A DNA stretch of 64,000 nt from an uncultured Prevotella sp. (GTDB lineage Bacteria; Bacteroidota; Bacteroidia; Bacteroidales; Bacteroidaceae), in assembly GCA_934215545.1 (NCBI GenBank), contig CAKQAD010000002.1, positions 1 through 64,000 on the forward strand, written 5' to 3'. Under the pieces are notes generated by a model that was not told the origin of the DNA, made no database searches, and worked only from the letters and a program-made list of their open reading frames with translations. Position numbers and translations under genes: made by a program. Positions 44,729-53,354 of this stretch are shown piece after piece. The first letter of the stretch is position 1, and each line of letters begins with the position of its first letter.

Positions 44729-46081
44729 TTACATTTTAGGCATGCCTGGCATACCCTTCATTTTACCCATCATACCAGCCATTTTTGCCATGTTTGAGCC
44801 AGTCATGAGTTTCATTATTTTGCGTGTCTGGTCGAACTGCTTTATGAGTCGGTTCACCTCCTGTAGGTTGGTGCCACTACCTTTAGCAATACGCATACGG
44901 CGGCTTTGGTTGAGTATCTCTGGGTTGGTACGCTCTTTTGGTGTCATACTCTTTATGATAGCTTCGATGCCCTTGAAAGCATTGTCGTCGATATCTACAT
45001 CCTTTATTGCCTTGCCAACACCAGGAATCATAGCAGCCAAGTCTTTGAGGTTGCCCATCTTTTTGATTTGCTCTATCTGTCCGAGGAAGTCGTTGAAGTC
45101 GAATTTGTTCTTCTGTATCTTCTTCTGCAGACGGCGTGCTTCTTCTTCGTCGAATTGTTCCTGTGCACGTTCTACAAGACTTACGATGTCGCCCATGCCG
45201 AGTATACGATCGGCCATACGTGCAGGGTGGAACACATCGATAGCTTCCATCTTCTCGCCTGTACCTACAAATTTAATAGGTTTTGTAACCACAGTTCGTA
45301 TAGAGAGGGCTGCACCACCTCGTGTATCGCCATCGAGTTTTGTGAGCACTACGCCATTAAAGTCAAGACGGTCGTTGAATTCTTTTGCAGTGTTTACTGC
45401 ATCCTGACCAGTCATTGAGTCTACAACGAAGAGAGTTTCATCGGGGTTGATGGCATTTTTGAGGTTAGAAATCTCATTCATCATCTCCTCGTCAACGGCA
45501 AGACGTCCGGCTGTATCGACAATCACAACGTCGTAGCCTTTGGCCTTGGCATGTTGTATGGCGTTATTAGCGATTGTAACAACATCTTTGCTGTCGGGTT
45601 CAGAGTATACTGGTACATTTATCTGTTCGCCCACAACCTTTAGCTGTTCGATAGCGGCAGGACGATACACGTCGCAAGCCACCAATAATGGATTTTTGTG
45701 CTGCTTTGTCTTGAGCATGTTGGCAAGCTTGCCAGAGAAAGTGGTCTTACCAGAGCCCTGCAAACCGCTCATAAGGATTATTGATGGGCGACCTTTAAGG
45801 TTCAGCTCGGCTGCCTCGCCTCCCATAAGTTCTGCAAGTTCATCGTGAACAATCTTTACCATCAACTGGCTTGGCTTCACAGCTGTCAGCACGTTCATGC
45901 CGAGAGCCTTCTGCTTTACCGTGTCGGTAAATGTCTTTGCCACTTTATAGTTGACGTCGGCATCCAAAAGGGCGCGTCTTACATCTTTAAGAGTTTCGGC
46001 AACGTTGATTTCTGTAATCTTGCCTTCGCCTTTGAGAATTTTAAAACTTCGCTCTAGTCTGTCGCTTAAATTTTCGAACAT
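44729..46081 (-). CDS. ffh: Signal recognition particle protein Ffh
   Basis: A 450-residue SRP54 GTPase that binds 4.5S RNA and signal peptides and delivers ribosomes to the membrane. N domain about 1-85, G domain with [18 protein letters not shown] (P-loop), [13 protein letters not shown] and [14 protein letters not shown]. The M domain (about 300-450) has [38 protein letters not shown] and a Met/Gly-rich tail. It leads the long leftward operon through folD to the oxidoreductase. Confidence 0.97.
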   Translation of the reverse strand: MFENLSDRLERSFKILKGEGKITEINVAETLKDVRRALLDADVNYKVAKTFTDTVKQKALGMNVLTAVKPSQLMVKIVHDELAELMGGEAAELNLKGRPSIILMSGLQGSGKTTFSGKLANMLKTKQHKNPLLVACDVYRPAAIEQLKVVGEQINVPVYSEPDSKDVVTIANNAIQHAKAKGYDVVIVDTAGRLAVDEEMMNEISNLKNAINPDETLFVVDSMTGQDAVNTAKEFNDRLDFNGVVLTKLDGDTRGGAALSIRTVVTKPIKFVGTGEKMEAIDVFHPARMADRILGMGDIVSLVERAQEQFDEEEARRLQKKIQKNKFDFNDFLGQIEQIKKMGNLKDLAAMIPGVGKAIKDVDIDDNAFKGIEAIIKSMTPKERTNPEILNQSRRMRIAKGSGTNLQEVNRLIKQFDQTRKIMKLMTGSNMAKMAGMMGKMKGMPGMPKM

Positions 46082-46190
46082 ATTGTGTTTCTTTTTATTG
46101 TTTTTTTTGTTTTTTGATTATTTTGTGGCACCAACAATATGTGTTGTGCCACATTATATTATATTGCGTCTTTAATTATGCAAAAGTAAG

Positions 46191-46219
46191 AAATAAAAAC
46201 GAATATATTAAAACTACAA
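46191..46219 (-). promoter_or_regulatory. Promoter of the ffh-folD-kor operon
   Basis: On the minus strand TTG (46217-46219), 18 bases, TACTTTTG (46191-46198). The predicted leader is about 105 bases and contains a 7-bp GTGGCAC/GTGCCAC hairpin (46127-46154). Confidence 0.6.
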
Positions 46220-46284
46220 GTAGCTATTTAATGAATTTTAATTTACATTTCTTCAAAAGCATAATGCCAAATGGTGCTTTGCCG

Positions 46285-47226
46285 TTATTTCATTGTTACA
46301 AACAGCAGTCGGCGTAGCAGGCTATTGTTTATCATCTTGCGCATATATCTGTATTTTTTAGAGTAGTCGCGCTCTGGCAATGGAAACAATCCGCATGCCT
46401 TTAGTGTATCGAGCCTTTCGTTGAGCAGATACCTGTCGTGTGTCTGTCGTATGATATTGGAGATGTATTCCATTGTGAGTTGTGCTATGCGGCGGTTGAG
46501 TGCAGGACGATCGGTGTCGGGCACTATCAGTTTCTGCAGTCGTAACAGCACCTTTTCGGTGTCGTCAAGCATTTTGTTAATATCGCCTTGCTGGCTGACA
46601 ACATCTGTTGTATTGTCGGTAGTCGTTAGTCGGCAAGCTTCTGATGATGTGTGAAAGAATCGTTCTGAACGCAAGAATAATTGTGGTGTAAATCCCTCGT
46701 CGTCGTTGGTGATACTTTCGTCGAAGCGAAGACTTCCGAGCATTTTACGCTCGAAGATATAGCTCCATGCAGCTGTGTTGATGGTGTTGTTGCGCATAAA
46801 GTAGTTTCCTGCCATTGGACCATCGTAGGTGAATGGCGTATCCACCTTTTTACCCTCTGCAGCACCCTTAAAGCTCACTATGTCGGGATTATGATAGCGT
46901 ACAATGTCGAGGCAATGTTCGTAAGCTACTTGTATGATGCTATATTTCCCATCAATAAATTGAACAAATTTTCCAGTTGCCGTCTGTAGCCCGCGGTTGC
47001 GTGCCGCCGACAGTCCTTGGCGAGCCTGGCGTATGTAAAGAATATCATCGGCAATGTCAATGATATCGTTTAGTGCAGATGTGGTAGAGCCATCATCAAT
47101 CATTATAATTTCTCTTTCCTGTGCGCTGAGCGAAAGAGCCGTAATGCTGCAGATACACTGTCGCAATAATGCAGGTTGGGTGTCGCATGTGGTGATGACA
47201 AAGCTCACAAGTGGTTGTTTTTGCAT
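46285..47226 (-). CDS. Family 2 glycosyltransferase
   Basis: A 313-residue GT-A enzyme: SFVITTCDTQPALLRQCICSI, then IIMIDDGSTT, QARQGLSAARNRGLQTATGKFVQFIDG (the metal DxD is IDG here, weak), and ERKMLGSLRFDESITNDDEGFTPQLF. It should add a sugar to a cell-surface glycan. It diverges from the flippase gene (65 bases between starts), and the pair suggests export of an oligosaccharide. The donor is unknown. Confidence 0.88.
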   Translation of the reverse strand: MQKQPLVSFVITTCDTQPALLRQCICSITALSLSAQEREIIMIDDGSTTSALNDIIDIADDILYIRQARQGLSAARNRGLQTATGKFVQFIDGKYSIIQVAYEHCLDIVRYHNPDIVSFKGAAEGKKVDTPFTYDGPMAGNYFMRNNTINTAAWSYIFERKMLGSLRFDESITNDDEGFTPQLFLRSERFFHTSSEACRLTTTDNTTDVVSQQGDINKMLDDTEKVLLRLQKLIVPDTDRPALNRRIAQLTMEYISNIIRQTHDRYLLNERLDTLKACGLFPLPERDYSKKYRYMRKMINNSLLRRLLFVTMK

Positions 47227-47251
47227 AAATAGCCTTTTGTTTTTCTTTATG

Positions 47252-47259
47252 CAAAAGTA
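47252..47259 (-). promoter_or_regulatory. Possible -7 box for the glycosyltransferase
   Basis: TACTTTTG on the minus strand 26 bases before the start. -33 not seen. Confidence 0.4.
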
Positions 47260-47291
47260 ATAATTAATATTTAATTACGTTTATATATATA

Positions 47292-48785
47292 ATGGAAAAA
47301 CAGAATAGCTATTCTCATATACTTAAATACACTGGTATTTTTGGTGGCGTGCAGGTGTTGAATCTGCTCGTAGGGTTGGTGCGCAACAAACTTGTGGCGC
47401 TGATACTCGGACCTATGGGTATGGGATTGATAGCCCTGTTCAATTCCACCATAAAGATGGTTGGCGACTCTACCAACTTTGGATTATCGATCAGTGCCAT
47501 TCGTGATATCTCTGCAGCATATAACGATTCCGACACCCATAGGTTGCGGCATAAGATAATGGTGTTAAGGCATTGGAGTGTGCTCACAGCTTTGCTTGGT
47601 GGCGTATTGTGTGCATTGCTTGCTCCGCTGTTAAGCATGTGGACATTTTCCTTTGGCAATCACACGCTACACTTTTTGTTGTTGTCGCCAGTGGTGGCGC
47701 TTACCACCTTTACAGCGGGCGAGATGGCTATTTTAAAGGCCACGAGGCGTCTTAATGAGGTTGCGCTTAGTTCAATGCTCACAGCCCTGTCGGCCATTAT
47801 TGTGTCGGTGCCTGTATATATGATGTTTGGCTATAAAGGCATTGTGCCATCGTTGCTGCTTATGGCGCTGATAGAAGCGGGCATAGTGGTTCGTTTCTCT
47901 CTGAAGACTTTTCCTATGCGTATGGTGTTTCGGCGTTCAGTGTTGCGTGAGGGCTATGGCTTTATAAAGCTTGGTACTGCCTTTGTGCTTGCTGGTATGG
48001 CGGGTAGTGGAGCAGAGCTTGGCATACGTTCCTTTATCAACTATACCAGTGGGGTGGACATGGTTGGACTCTATAATGCCGCTTATGTGATGATATTCAC
48101 TTATGCTGGAATGGTGTTTACGGCGATGGAGACAGATTATTATCCACGCCTGTCTTCGATGCCATCGCTTGGCTCAGGGTTCAATAGCATTGTCAATAAT
48201 CAGATAGAGGTGTCGTTGAATCTCGTGTCGCCACTACTCACCGTCTTCATTCTTCTTGTTCCAATGTTGTTGCCGGCATTGTATAGCGGAAAGTTCATGC
48301 CGGTGCTCCCGATGCTTCAGGTGGCATCGTTGTCGATGTTGGCACGTGCCATGTATCTACCAATAGAATATGTGTCGCTCTCGCGCGGTAAATCGCTTGT
48401 GTTTCTTGGCATAGAGCTGTCGAGCTATTCTGTTCTTGTTGTTTCGGTGATATTGGGTTACACTCTTCATGGATTGTTTGGTGCTGGTGTAGGCATTGTT
48501 GTCGCATCAATGCTAGAAGTTATCGTGGTTTTGATAGTATGTGGTATAGTGTTCGAATATAGAATGTCGGTATCGCTCATGCGTATGGCTATAGTGCATA
48601 TGGTGCTTTGTATGTTGGTGTATGCCGTGACATTGTCGGGCAACATTTGGGTGTATTGTCTTGCCGGTGGCATATTGTCGGTTGCCGACTTTGCCTATTC
48701 GTTGCATATTATGCGCAAGCATGTAGATGTGTCGCGTCGTATCATGGATAAAATAAAACAACACTTTATTCGCAAGCGTAGTTGA
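47292..48785 (+). CDS. Polysaccharide flippase (Wzx/O-antigen translocase-like)
   Basis: A 497-residue MOP-superfamily protein with about 12-14 helices. The start, KYTGIFGGVQVLNLLVGLVRNKLVALILGPMGMGLIALFNSTIKMV, is the usual opening of O-antigen translocases in Bacteroidetes. The middle has GFIKLGTAFVLAGMAGSGAELGIRSFINYTSG. It flips undecaprenyl-linked oligosaccharide across the inner membrane. Only one glycosyltransferase neighbours it, so this is not a full O-antigen locus. Confidence 0.92.
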   Translation: MEKQNSYSHILKYTGIFGGVQVLNLLVGLVRNKLVALILGPMGMGLIALFNSTIKMVGDSTNFGLSISAIRDISAAYNDSDTHRLRHKIMVLRHWSVLTALLGGVLCALLAPLLSMWTFSFGNHTLHFLLLSPVVALTTFTAGEMAILKATRRLNEVALSSMLTALSAIIVSVPVYMMFGYKGIVPSLLLMALIEAGIVVRFSLKTFPMRMVFRRSVLREGYGFIKLGTAFVLAGMAGSGAELGIRSFINYTSGVDMVGLYNAAYVMIFTYAGMVFTAMETDYYPRLSSMPSLGSGFNSIVNNQIEVSLNLVSPLLTVFILLVPMLLPALYSGKFMPVLPMLQVASLSMLARAMYLPIEYVSLSRGKSLVFLGIELSSYSVLVVSVILGYTLHGLFGAGVGIVVASMLEVIVVLIVCGIVFEYRMSVSLMRMAIVHMVLCMLVYAVTLSGNIWVYCLAGGILSVADFAYSLHIMRKHVDVSRRIMDKIKQHFIRKRS

Positions 48786-48867
48786 ATGTTAAAAGGGCGA
48801 GAAAAATTGATGTCAATTGACATATAATAATAGGGTTGTATTTTATGCTAATAAAACACGCTAAAAA

Positions 48868-48898
48868 TTTGGCGTTACAAAAAAATGTATTACCTTTG
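48868..48898 (+). promoter_or_regulatory. Promoter of tRNA-Ser
   Basis: TTTG (48868-48871), 19 bases, TACCTTTG (48891-48898); exact consensus, 12 bases before the tRNA. Confidence 0.82.
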
Positions 48899-48910
48899 CA
48901 TGAGCAAAAA

Positions 48911-49001
48911 GGAAGATTGGCAGAGTGATCGAATGCGCTGGACTCGAAATCCGGTATACCCCTTTCGGGTATCGGGGGTTTGAATCCCTCATCTTCCGCC
49001 A
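48911..49001 (+). tRNA. tRNA-Ser (anticodon CGA)
   Basis: A class II tRNA with a long variable arm (ACCCCTTTCGGGT). The acceptor GGAAGAT pairs with ATCTTCC; the loop CTCGAAA holds anticodon CGA, reading UCG. Discriminator G at 48998 is followed by an encoded CCA. Confidence 0.95.
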
Positions 49002-49007
49002 CAATAA

Positions 49008-49056
49008 AGGGTATGCATGCTGAGTGTTCAGTTGCATACCCTTTAATCGTTTTATT
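49008..49056 (+). terminator. Terminator of tRNA-Ser
   Basis: AAGGGTATGCA and TGCATACCCTT form an 11-bp perfect stem, followed by TAATCGTTTTATTT. It starts 6 bases after the CCA end. Confidence 0.85.
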
Positions 49057-49060
49057 TACT

Positions 49061-49255
49061 TAAGTAGGTGTTCAAAATTAATCGCATATATGAATCTTAT
49101 AAAAAGTTATGCTTTCAAATGCCTTTACGCCCTCTTTTAGCCCGTATGCCCAGCTCTCATCGGTCGTGTAGCCCGCTACACTCCCTCTTCGGAGCTGAAT
49201 ATACGGACCAAAATAGGGCATAAAATCATTTAAATTAATTTTGAACACCTACTTA
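49061..49255. mobile_element. MITE-like fold-back element (195 bp)
   Basis: Perfect 22-base terminal inverted repeats (49061-49082 and 49234-49255), each beginning TAAGTAGGTGTTCAAAAT when read inward. The interior is a second, imperfect palindrome of about 55 bases per arm, with arms sharing GCCC, TTTT, CCGTAT and CAGCTC blocks, and a centre GTGTAGC-CC-GCTACAC (49166-49181). The left arm carries about 35 extra bases. No reading frame encodes a transposase. The outermost TA may be a target duplication. Confidence 0.75.
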
Positions 49256-49478
49256 TAAAATGTTGTCGAAAAGGATACTTTTAATTTTATAGTGTCTTTC
49301 TCTTGCTATTGTATAACAGAAACAAGCCTGATTTTGCTCATATGGTTTGTTGCGAAACACTCTAAGTATGCTTTGCTCGCTAAATACTATACAAATTTGT
49401 TGACAAGAAACAATAAACGGCAAGTTGATAGAATATAAATAGATATTTCAAATGCGTCCGTATTTGCCAACCTGCATA
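49256..49478. other. Intergenic tail downstream of the nitroreductase
   Basis: AT-rich sequence with no gene. A weak GGCAAGTTG/CAACCTGC-type pairing around 49420-49475 may end the leftward nitroreductase transcript, but it lacks a T run. Confidence 0.4.
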
Positions 49479-50171
49479 TTAAGCCCAATCAAAGTTCTCC
49501 GTTCCTGCTCCTATTTCGAAGTGTAGTTTGGCAATGCCAAAATCCAGCTTTGTGTATCCCACTATAGAAAATCCTCGTTTTGCAAGAACCTTAGGTTTTG
49601 AGCCAATGCTTTCATTATGGGGCAGCATTATGAACGAGAACTTCTGTTGGTTGATGGCTGTCGGTGCTAATAGAGCTGCTTCTACGCCTTTATTAAACCA
49701 TTCGGGAGTGTCGTTTCCTGCGTTGCTCACTTGCTCCACTGTCTTGCTCTTGCGTTTAACACCTTGAGTCGCTCCATAACCTAAGGATATCATGCAGACC
49801 AGTTTTTCGTCAGCATCTACACTATAAGCCTTGCTAACCTTACGATAGCTCAATCCAACCCAACATGTATTGAGTCCGAGGGTCTGTGCAAGTAGAACCA
49901 ACTTCTCTCCATAATAACCGATACGCTCGTCCAAATCGTCGGCTTTTTTGCCAACCATAACCAGATAATTCTCTACACCAAAGAATTTGCCATACGAAAA
50001 GATACCAGTGAATGCTCTCGTTTCGTTGGTGACAAGCTGAATGTGCAGTTGGCCCTTAACATTACATTCATCTATTTTCTTCTGTATTGCTTCTATTATT
50101 TCTGTTGGCAGTGGGGCGTGTATGTATTTGCGCACACTATGTCTTTGCTTGATTGCTTCTTCTAAGGTCAT
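49479..50171 (-). CDS. Nitroreductase family protein
   Basis: A 230-residue FMN-binding nitroreductase-like protein: MTLEEAIKQRHSVRKYIHAPLP is the usual phosphate-binding start, followed by GYYGEKLVLLAQTLGLNTCWVGLSYRKVSKAY and LVCMISLGYGATQG. The C-terminal APTAINQQKFSFIML and FDFGIAKLHFEIGAG parts match the longer 'putative TM nitroreductase' group, not the NfsB group. It should reduce quinones or nitro compounds with NAD(P)H. An excellent promoter precedes it. Confidence 0.9.
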   Translation of the reverse strand: MTLEEAIKQRHSVRKYIHAPLPTEIIEAIQKKIDECNVKGQLHIQLVTNETRAFTGIFSYGKFFGVENYLVMVGKKADDLDERIGYYGEKLVLLAQTLGLNTCWVGLSYRKVSKAYSVDADEKLVCMISLGYGATQGVKRKSKTVEQVSNAGNDTPEWFNKGVEAALLAPTAINQQKFSFIMLPHNESIGSKPKVLAKRGFSIVGYTKLDFGIAKLHFEIGAGTENFDWA

Positions 50172-50192
50172 AACATGTTTTTTTTGTTACTG

Positions 50193-50223
50193 CAAAGATA
50201 GTTTAAACTGAATACAATGCAAA
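50193..50223 (-). promoter_or_regulatory. Promoter of the nitroreductase
   Basis: On the minus strand TTTG (50220-50223), 19 bases, TATCTTTG (50193-50200), 22 bases before the start codon; exact consensus. Confidence 0.78.
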
Positions 50224-50281
50224 AAAAGTTTATTTCTTTTAATTAAATAATCTAATGTGTAGTTTAATCTTCGTATTTTAT

Positions 50282-50289
50282 TAGCTTTG
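50282..50289 (+). promoter_or_regulatory. Possible -7 box for the TlpA-like gene
   Basis: TAGCTTTG, 78 bases before the chosen start at 50367; no -33 TTTG at the usual distance. Confidence 0.45.
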
Positions 50290-50366
50290 TGCCGTTAAAT
50301 AATAACTCTTCTGTATGTATAAAAACAAAGTGATTATTGAACAAATATAAAAATATTAAACAATAT

Positions 50367-51125
50367 ATGAATAAATTTTTATTGCTAATTGGTTTGTTGT
50401 TAAGTGTTATGTCTCAAATGATGGCACAACATAAGATTGTGCCAAGTTATCGGATTGGAGGTCATTATTTCTCTAATGAACTGCCGATGGATGAGGCTTT
50501 TAAGATAAGCAATTCGATAATGGCCCTTGCTGACAAGGATGGTAATCATGTAATTAATCTTTTGGTGGCCGACGATTTCAAGGTGCCGCAATCGATTCTG
50601 AAGTATGAGATACCTTTTGAAAAGGTGCAAAATGCGGAGCAACTGGAGGAGGGAGCGCAGAACTTTGCCAAGATGAAAAAACTTATAAATTCAAGCGATG
50701 TATCTAAGTTTAAAGTGGGCAACTATCTTCCTGATGATTTCGCCGAGAAAGACCTTAATGGCAAAACATGGACAAGGAAAGACCTGAAAGGACGTGTCGT
50801 TGTTGTTAATGTGTGGTATTCTGGTTGCGGGCCATGCCGTAAGGAGATGCCTATTCTATCAACGTGGAAAGACAGGTATCATGATGTGTTGTTTATTTCA
50901 GCCAATTTCGAGGATGCCAACAAAGTTAAGCAAATCACGGAGAATACAGGTTTTAATTGGACACATATTGTTAATGACACATATTTTACGAAACGAGTTG
51001 GTAATGAAGGTTATCCATTGACTATTGTTATAGACCAAAATGGCATTATAAGGTACTGCAAGAATGGCGCTAATGATAATATCCGAAACGAGATACTGCA
51101 AGTTATAGATCAATTACGAATATAA
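50367..51125 (+). CDS. Secreted TlpA/ResA-like thioredoxin-fold protein
   Basis: The start at 50367 gives the signal peptide MNKFLLLIGLLLSVMSQMMAQ; an ATG 10 codons upstream would bury it. The 252-residue protein has a 120-residue N-terminal region of unknown fold and a C-terminal thioredoxin domain (about 125-252) with VVVNVWYSGCGPCRKEMPIL (redox CGPC) and GYPLTIVIDQNGII containing the cis-Pro. It likely works as a periplasmic disulfide reductase. A perfect hairpin follows. Confidence 0.9.
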   Translation: MNKFLLLIGLLLSVMSQMMAQHKIVPSYRIGGHYFSNELPMDEAFKISNSIMALADKDGNHVINLLVADDFKVPQSILKYEIPFEKVQNAEQLEEGAQNFAKMKKLINSSDVSKFKVGNYLPDDFAEKDLNGKTWTRKDLKGRVVVVNVWYSGCGPCRKEMPILSTWKDRYHDVLFISANFEDANKVKQITENTGFNWTHIVNDTYFTKRVGNEGYPLTIVIDQNGIIRYCKNGANDNIRNEILQVIDQLRI

Positions 51126-51129
51126 AACA

Positions 51130-51181
51130 AAGGAAAACTCATTGCACATCCTTGTTAGGTGTGCAATGAGTTTTCCTTTGC
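51130..51181. terminator. Bidirectional terminator
   Basis: AAAGGAAAACTCATTGCACA and its perfect complement (20 bp) enclose an 11-base loop (51150-51160). It serves the TlpA-like gene rightward and the convergent alpha/beta hydrolase gene leftward. Confidence 0.85.
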
Positions 51182-51205
51182 GATTCATCAATGTATCTCT
51201 TTATA

Positions 51206-52501
51206 CTACAGCTCGGAGTTTATCCATTCTGTTATTGTTTGTAATACTTCTGGCGATATGGTTTCCTCAATCTGTTGATATTCCAAAACTGCGCCAGTAG
51301 AACAATGTTGGAAAAGATGGTTTACATTGTTTATTTTCTTTATGGTGTGCTTACAAGCTGTAAGTCCTTTTTCCAATTGTGTGGTGTTGGCTGTGCAATC
51401 TACTTGAATATCTTTAGTGCCGTTAAGCGCAAGAACGGGGCATTTAATCTTGGATAGCTGTTTGCTTACGTCAATGGTAAGGAAGTGGCGTATATATGGA
51501 TTGTCTGCCTGTTGTAACGACTTAATTATAGTTGGTTTAAGTGCTTCTGGTATATTGTCTGTTGCTATCTCGTTTGCTTTCTTGCCATTAGCAATCTCAT
51601 CGAATATTTTTCTGATAGCTTCACAGTAGTTGTTTACCATTTCTTTTGGCATGCCGAGGGCTGATAGAGCCTGACGATTTTGCATAACGAGTGTTTCCTT
51701 TCCTGAAATAGCCATTCCTGCAAGCGACACAATGAAGTCGGCTTTGCCTTCAGCTGCAAGCATAAAAGCTATTGTGCCTCCCTCGCTATGCCCGAGTATG
51801 CCCACTTTGTTGAATCTTGAACGAAGTAATGGTAGGGCGGCAGCAGCATCCTGTCGGAAGTCGTCTGTGGTGAAATTGAAAAAATTTATGCTCTTGTTGC
51901 CCCATCCGCGGTCGTCGTAGCGCAAGGAGGCGATGCCTTTGCGTGCCAATGCATCGGCAATTACGGCAAATGGTTTATGGCTGAACAGTTCTTCATCGCG
52001 GTTCTGTTGTCCGCTACCAGTAACCATCAATACTACGGGAGTGCTTTTTGTGAAATGTTCTGGCAAGGTAAGCGTACCATTGAATGTATATCCAGCATTA
52101 GTGAAGTTAATGCTCTCTTCTTTGTATGGAAATGGAGGTGTTGGCGTTTGTGGGCGCTTTACTACTGGCTTGCCAGGTTTCAGAGTAAGTGGCAGTGGAA
52201 AGCCGTTTTGTGTGAAGGTTCCCCTTATTTCATTGTCAGACATTTTTCCTTCAAAAGTAGCCCCAATCATTCCCACTGTCACCTTTATTGTGCCATCGTT
52301 GCTCATGGTCTTTTCAGCCGGAATGCCTTTAGCGTTTTGTGATGGAGAGTCGATGGTACATCCGTTAGGAGAGAAATTAAACACCAACGGCAGTTTGGTG
52401 CCCATAACTTCAAGTTCGCCGTTCCATGCTCCTTCCTGTGCATTGGCTGTGAATGCCAGCATTGTGAGCGTAAGGGTTATAAATGCTCTTAATGGTTTCA
52501 T
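51206..52501 (-). CDS. Secreted alpha/beta hydrolase (dienelactone hydrolase-like)
   Basis: Start at 52501 (MKPLRAFITLTLTMLAFTANAQ, a signal peptide); a longer open frame upstream runs through tRNA-Asp and cannot be coding. The 431-residue protein has a beta-sandwich N-terminal region (25-130) and an alpha/beta hydrolase domain: VVLMVTGSGQQNRDEELFSHKPFAVIADALARKG, VGILGHSEGGTIAFMLAAEG (nucleophile Ser), KCPVLALNGTKDIQVD (Asp) and NNVNHLFQ (His). Such proteins are peptidases or esterases; the substrate is unknown. Confidence 0.9.
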   Translation of the reverse strand: MKPLRAFITLTLTMLAFTANAQEGAWNGELEVMGTKLPLVFNFSPNGCTIDSPSQNAKGIPAEKTMSNDGTIKVTVGMIGATFEGKMSDNEIRGTFTQNGFPLPLTLKPGKPVVKRPQTPTPPFPYKEESINFTNAGYTFNGTLTLPEHFTKSTPVVLMVTGSGQQNRDEELFSHKPFAVIADALARKGIASLRYDDRGWGNKSINFFNFTTDDFRQDAAAALPLLRSRFNKVGILGHSEGGTIAFMLAAEGKADFIVSLAGMAISGKETLVMQNRQALSALGMPKEMVNNYCEAIRKIFDEIANGKKANEIATDNIPEALKPTIIKSLQQADNPYIRHFLTIDVSKQLSKIKCPVLALNGTKDIQVDCTANTTQLEKGLTACKHTIKKINNVNHLFQHCSTGAVLEYQQIEETISPEVLQTITEWINSEL

Positions 52502-52568
52502 ATTGATGTTTTTGTTAATGGTGTAATGAAGACAGCATAAACTGCTTGTGTGTAATCTTCTATAGGCG

Positions 52569-52576
52569 CAAAGATA
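52569..52576 (-). promoter_or_regulatory. Possible -7 box for the alpha/beta hydrolase
   Basis: TATCTTTG on the minus strand, 67 bases before the chosen start. This supports 52501 as the true start. Confidence 0.5.
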
Positions 52577-52630
52577 TGCATAAATATGCGTATTGTGGTA
52601 TTTTTCAAATGATTTTTTTAATTTGAAAGT

Positions 52631-52668
52631 AAAAAAAAAGAGGAAGCGTACTTGACGTTTCCTCTTTT
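52631..52668 (-). terminator. Terminator of tRNA-Asp
   Basis: On the minus strand GAGGAAACGT and GCGTTTCCTC-type arms (GAGGAAACGT/ACGCTTCCTC, one mismatch) form a 10-bp stem followed by nine T, immediately after the tRNA. Confidence 0.85.
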
Positions 52669-52670
52669 GC

Positions 52671-52747
52671 TGGCGGTGCGTACGAGACTCGAACTCGTGA
52701 CCCCATGCGTGACAGGCATGTATTCTAACCAACTGAACTAACGCACC
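52671..52747 (-). tRNA. tRNA-Asp (anticodon GTC)
   Basis: The cloverleaf is complete: acceptor GGTGCGT/ACGCACC, anticodon loop CTGTCAC (GTC), T loop TTCGAGT. Discriminator G and encoded CCA are present (52671-52674). It has its own promoter and terminator. Confidence 0.96.
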
Positions 52748-52795
52748 AAAATCCTTATTGTAAGGAATGATTTAGTATCATTTTTTTAGCGAGTG

Positions 52796-52827
52796 CAAAG
52801 GTATGAATTAAATTTGAATGTACCAAA
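52796..52827 (-). promoter_or_regulatory. Promoter of tRNA-Asp
   Basis: On the minus strand TTTG (52824-52827), 20 bases, TACCTTTG (52796-52803). The -7 box overlaps nothing else; the -33 is near the end of the upstream acetyltransferase gene. Confidence 0.7.
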
Positions 52828-52835
52828 TGTTTTCG

Positions 52836-53354
52836 TTATTTTTTTGATAAAATATTATGAAAAACTATTGCATTTTCATATTCCTCGCCGTTAAATAGCC
52901 ATTCTTTTAGTGTTGCACCATGCGCATAGCCGTTGTTGGCAAACAATGCTATCGATGCCTTGTTGCTTTCTGCTACTATGGCGTATAGCTGGTGTAGCTT
53001 AAGTGTGTGCAGGGCGTAGTGTGCCATTTGTTCAATAGCCTCGGTGGCATATCCTTGGCGGCGATATTCGTCTTTTATCACGATGCTCACTTCGGCACGG
53101 CGGTGCTGTGCATCGAAGTTGAACACATCGGCAGTGCCTATGCTTATGCCTTTATTATTGTCGATAATCATTCGCACCTGCCCATCGTGGTATATATCGT
53201 TTGAGGCATTGGCTATATAGTCGTGCAACACATATCGCGAATATGGCACAGAGGTGTTGCCGATGTTCCATATAGCGCGGTTATTCTCCATGTCGTACAG
53301 GAAGTCGAGGTCTTCTGGTTCCATTGCCCTTAGGCATACTTTTGGAGTGTTCAT
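52836..53354 (-). CDS. GNAT family N-acetyltransferase
   Basis: A 172-residue GNAT of the RimJ/RimL type: VCLRAMEPEDLDFLYDMENN at the start, VSIVIKDEYRRQGYATEAIEQMAHYAL (the acetyl-CoA pyrophosphate loop R-R-x-G-Y-A) and YAIVAESNKASIALFANNGY. It acetylates an amino group, often ribosomal-protein or amino-sugar. It overlaps the stop of the upstream glycosyltransferase by 4 bases, so coupled translation is likely; a sugar substrate would fit the context but is inference. Confidence 0.93.
   Translation of the reverse strand: MNTPKVCLRAMEPEDLDFLYDMENNRAIWNIGNTSVPYSRYVLHDYIANASNDIYHDGQVRMIIDNNKGISIGTADVFNFDAQHRRAEVSIVIKDEYRRQGYATEAIEQMAHYALHTLKLHQLYAIVAESNKASIALFANNGYAHGATLKEWLFNGEEYENAIVFHNILSKK

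Noticed and set aside
49061-49255. A complete insertion sequence
   Set aside because: At 195 bases it cannot hold a transposase and has no coding frame of note.
52502-52732. N-terminal extension of the alpha/beta hydrolase
   Set aside because: It would run through tRNA-Asp and its terminator; the signal peptide begins at 52501 with a promoter behind it.
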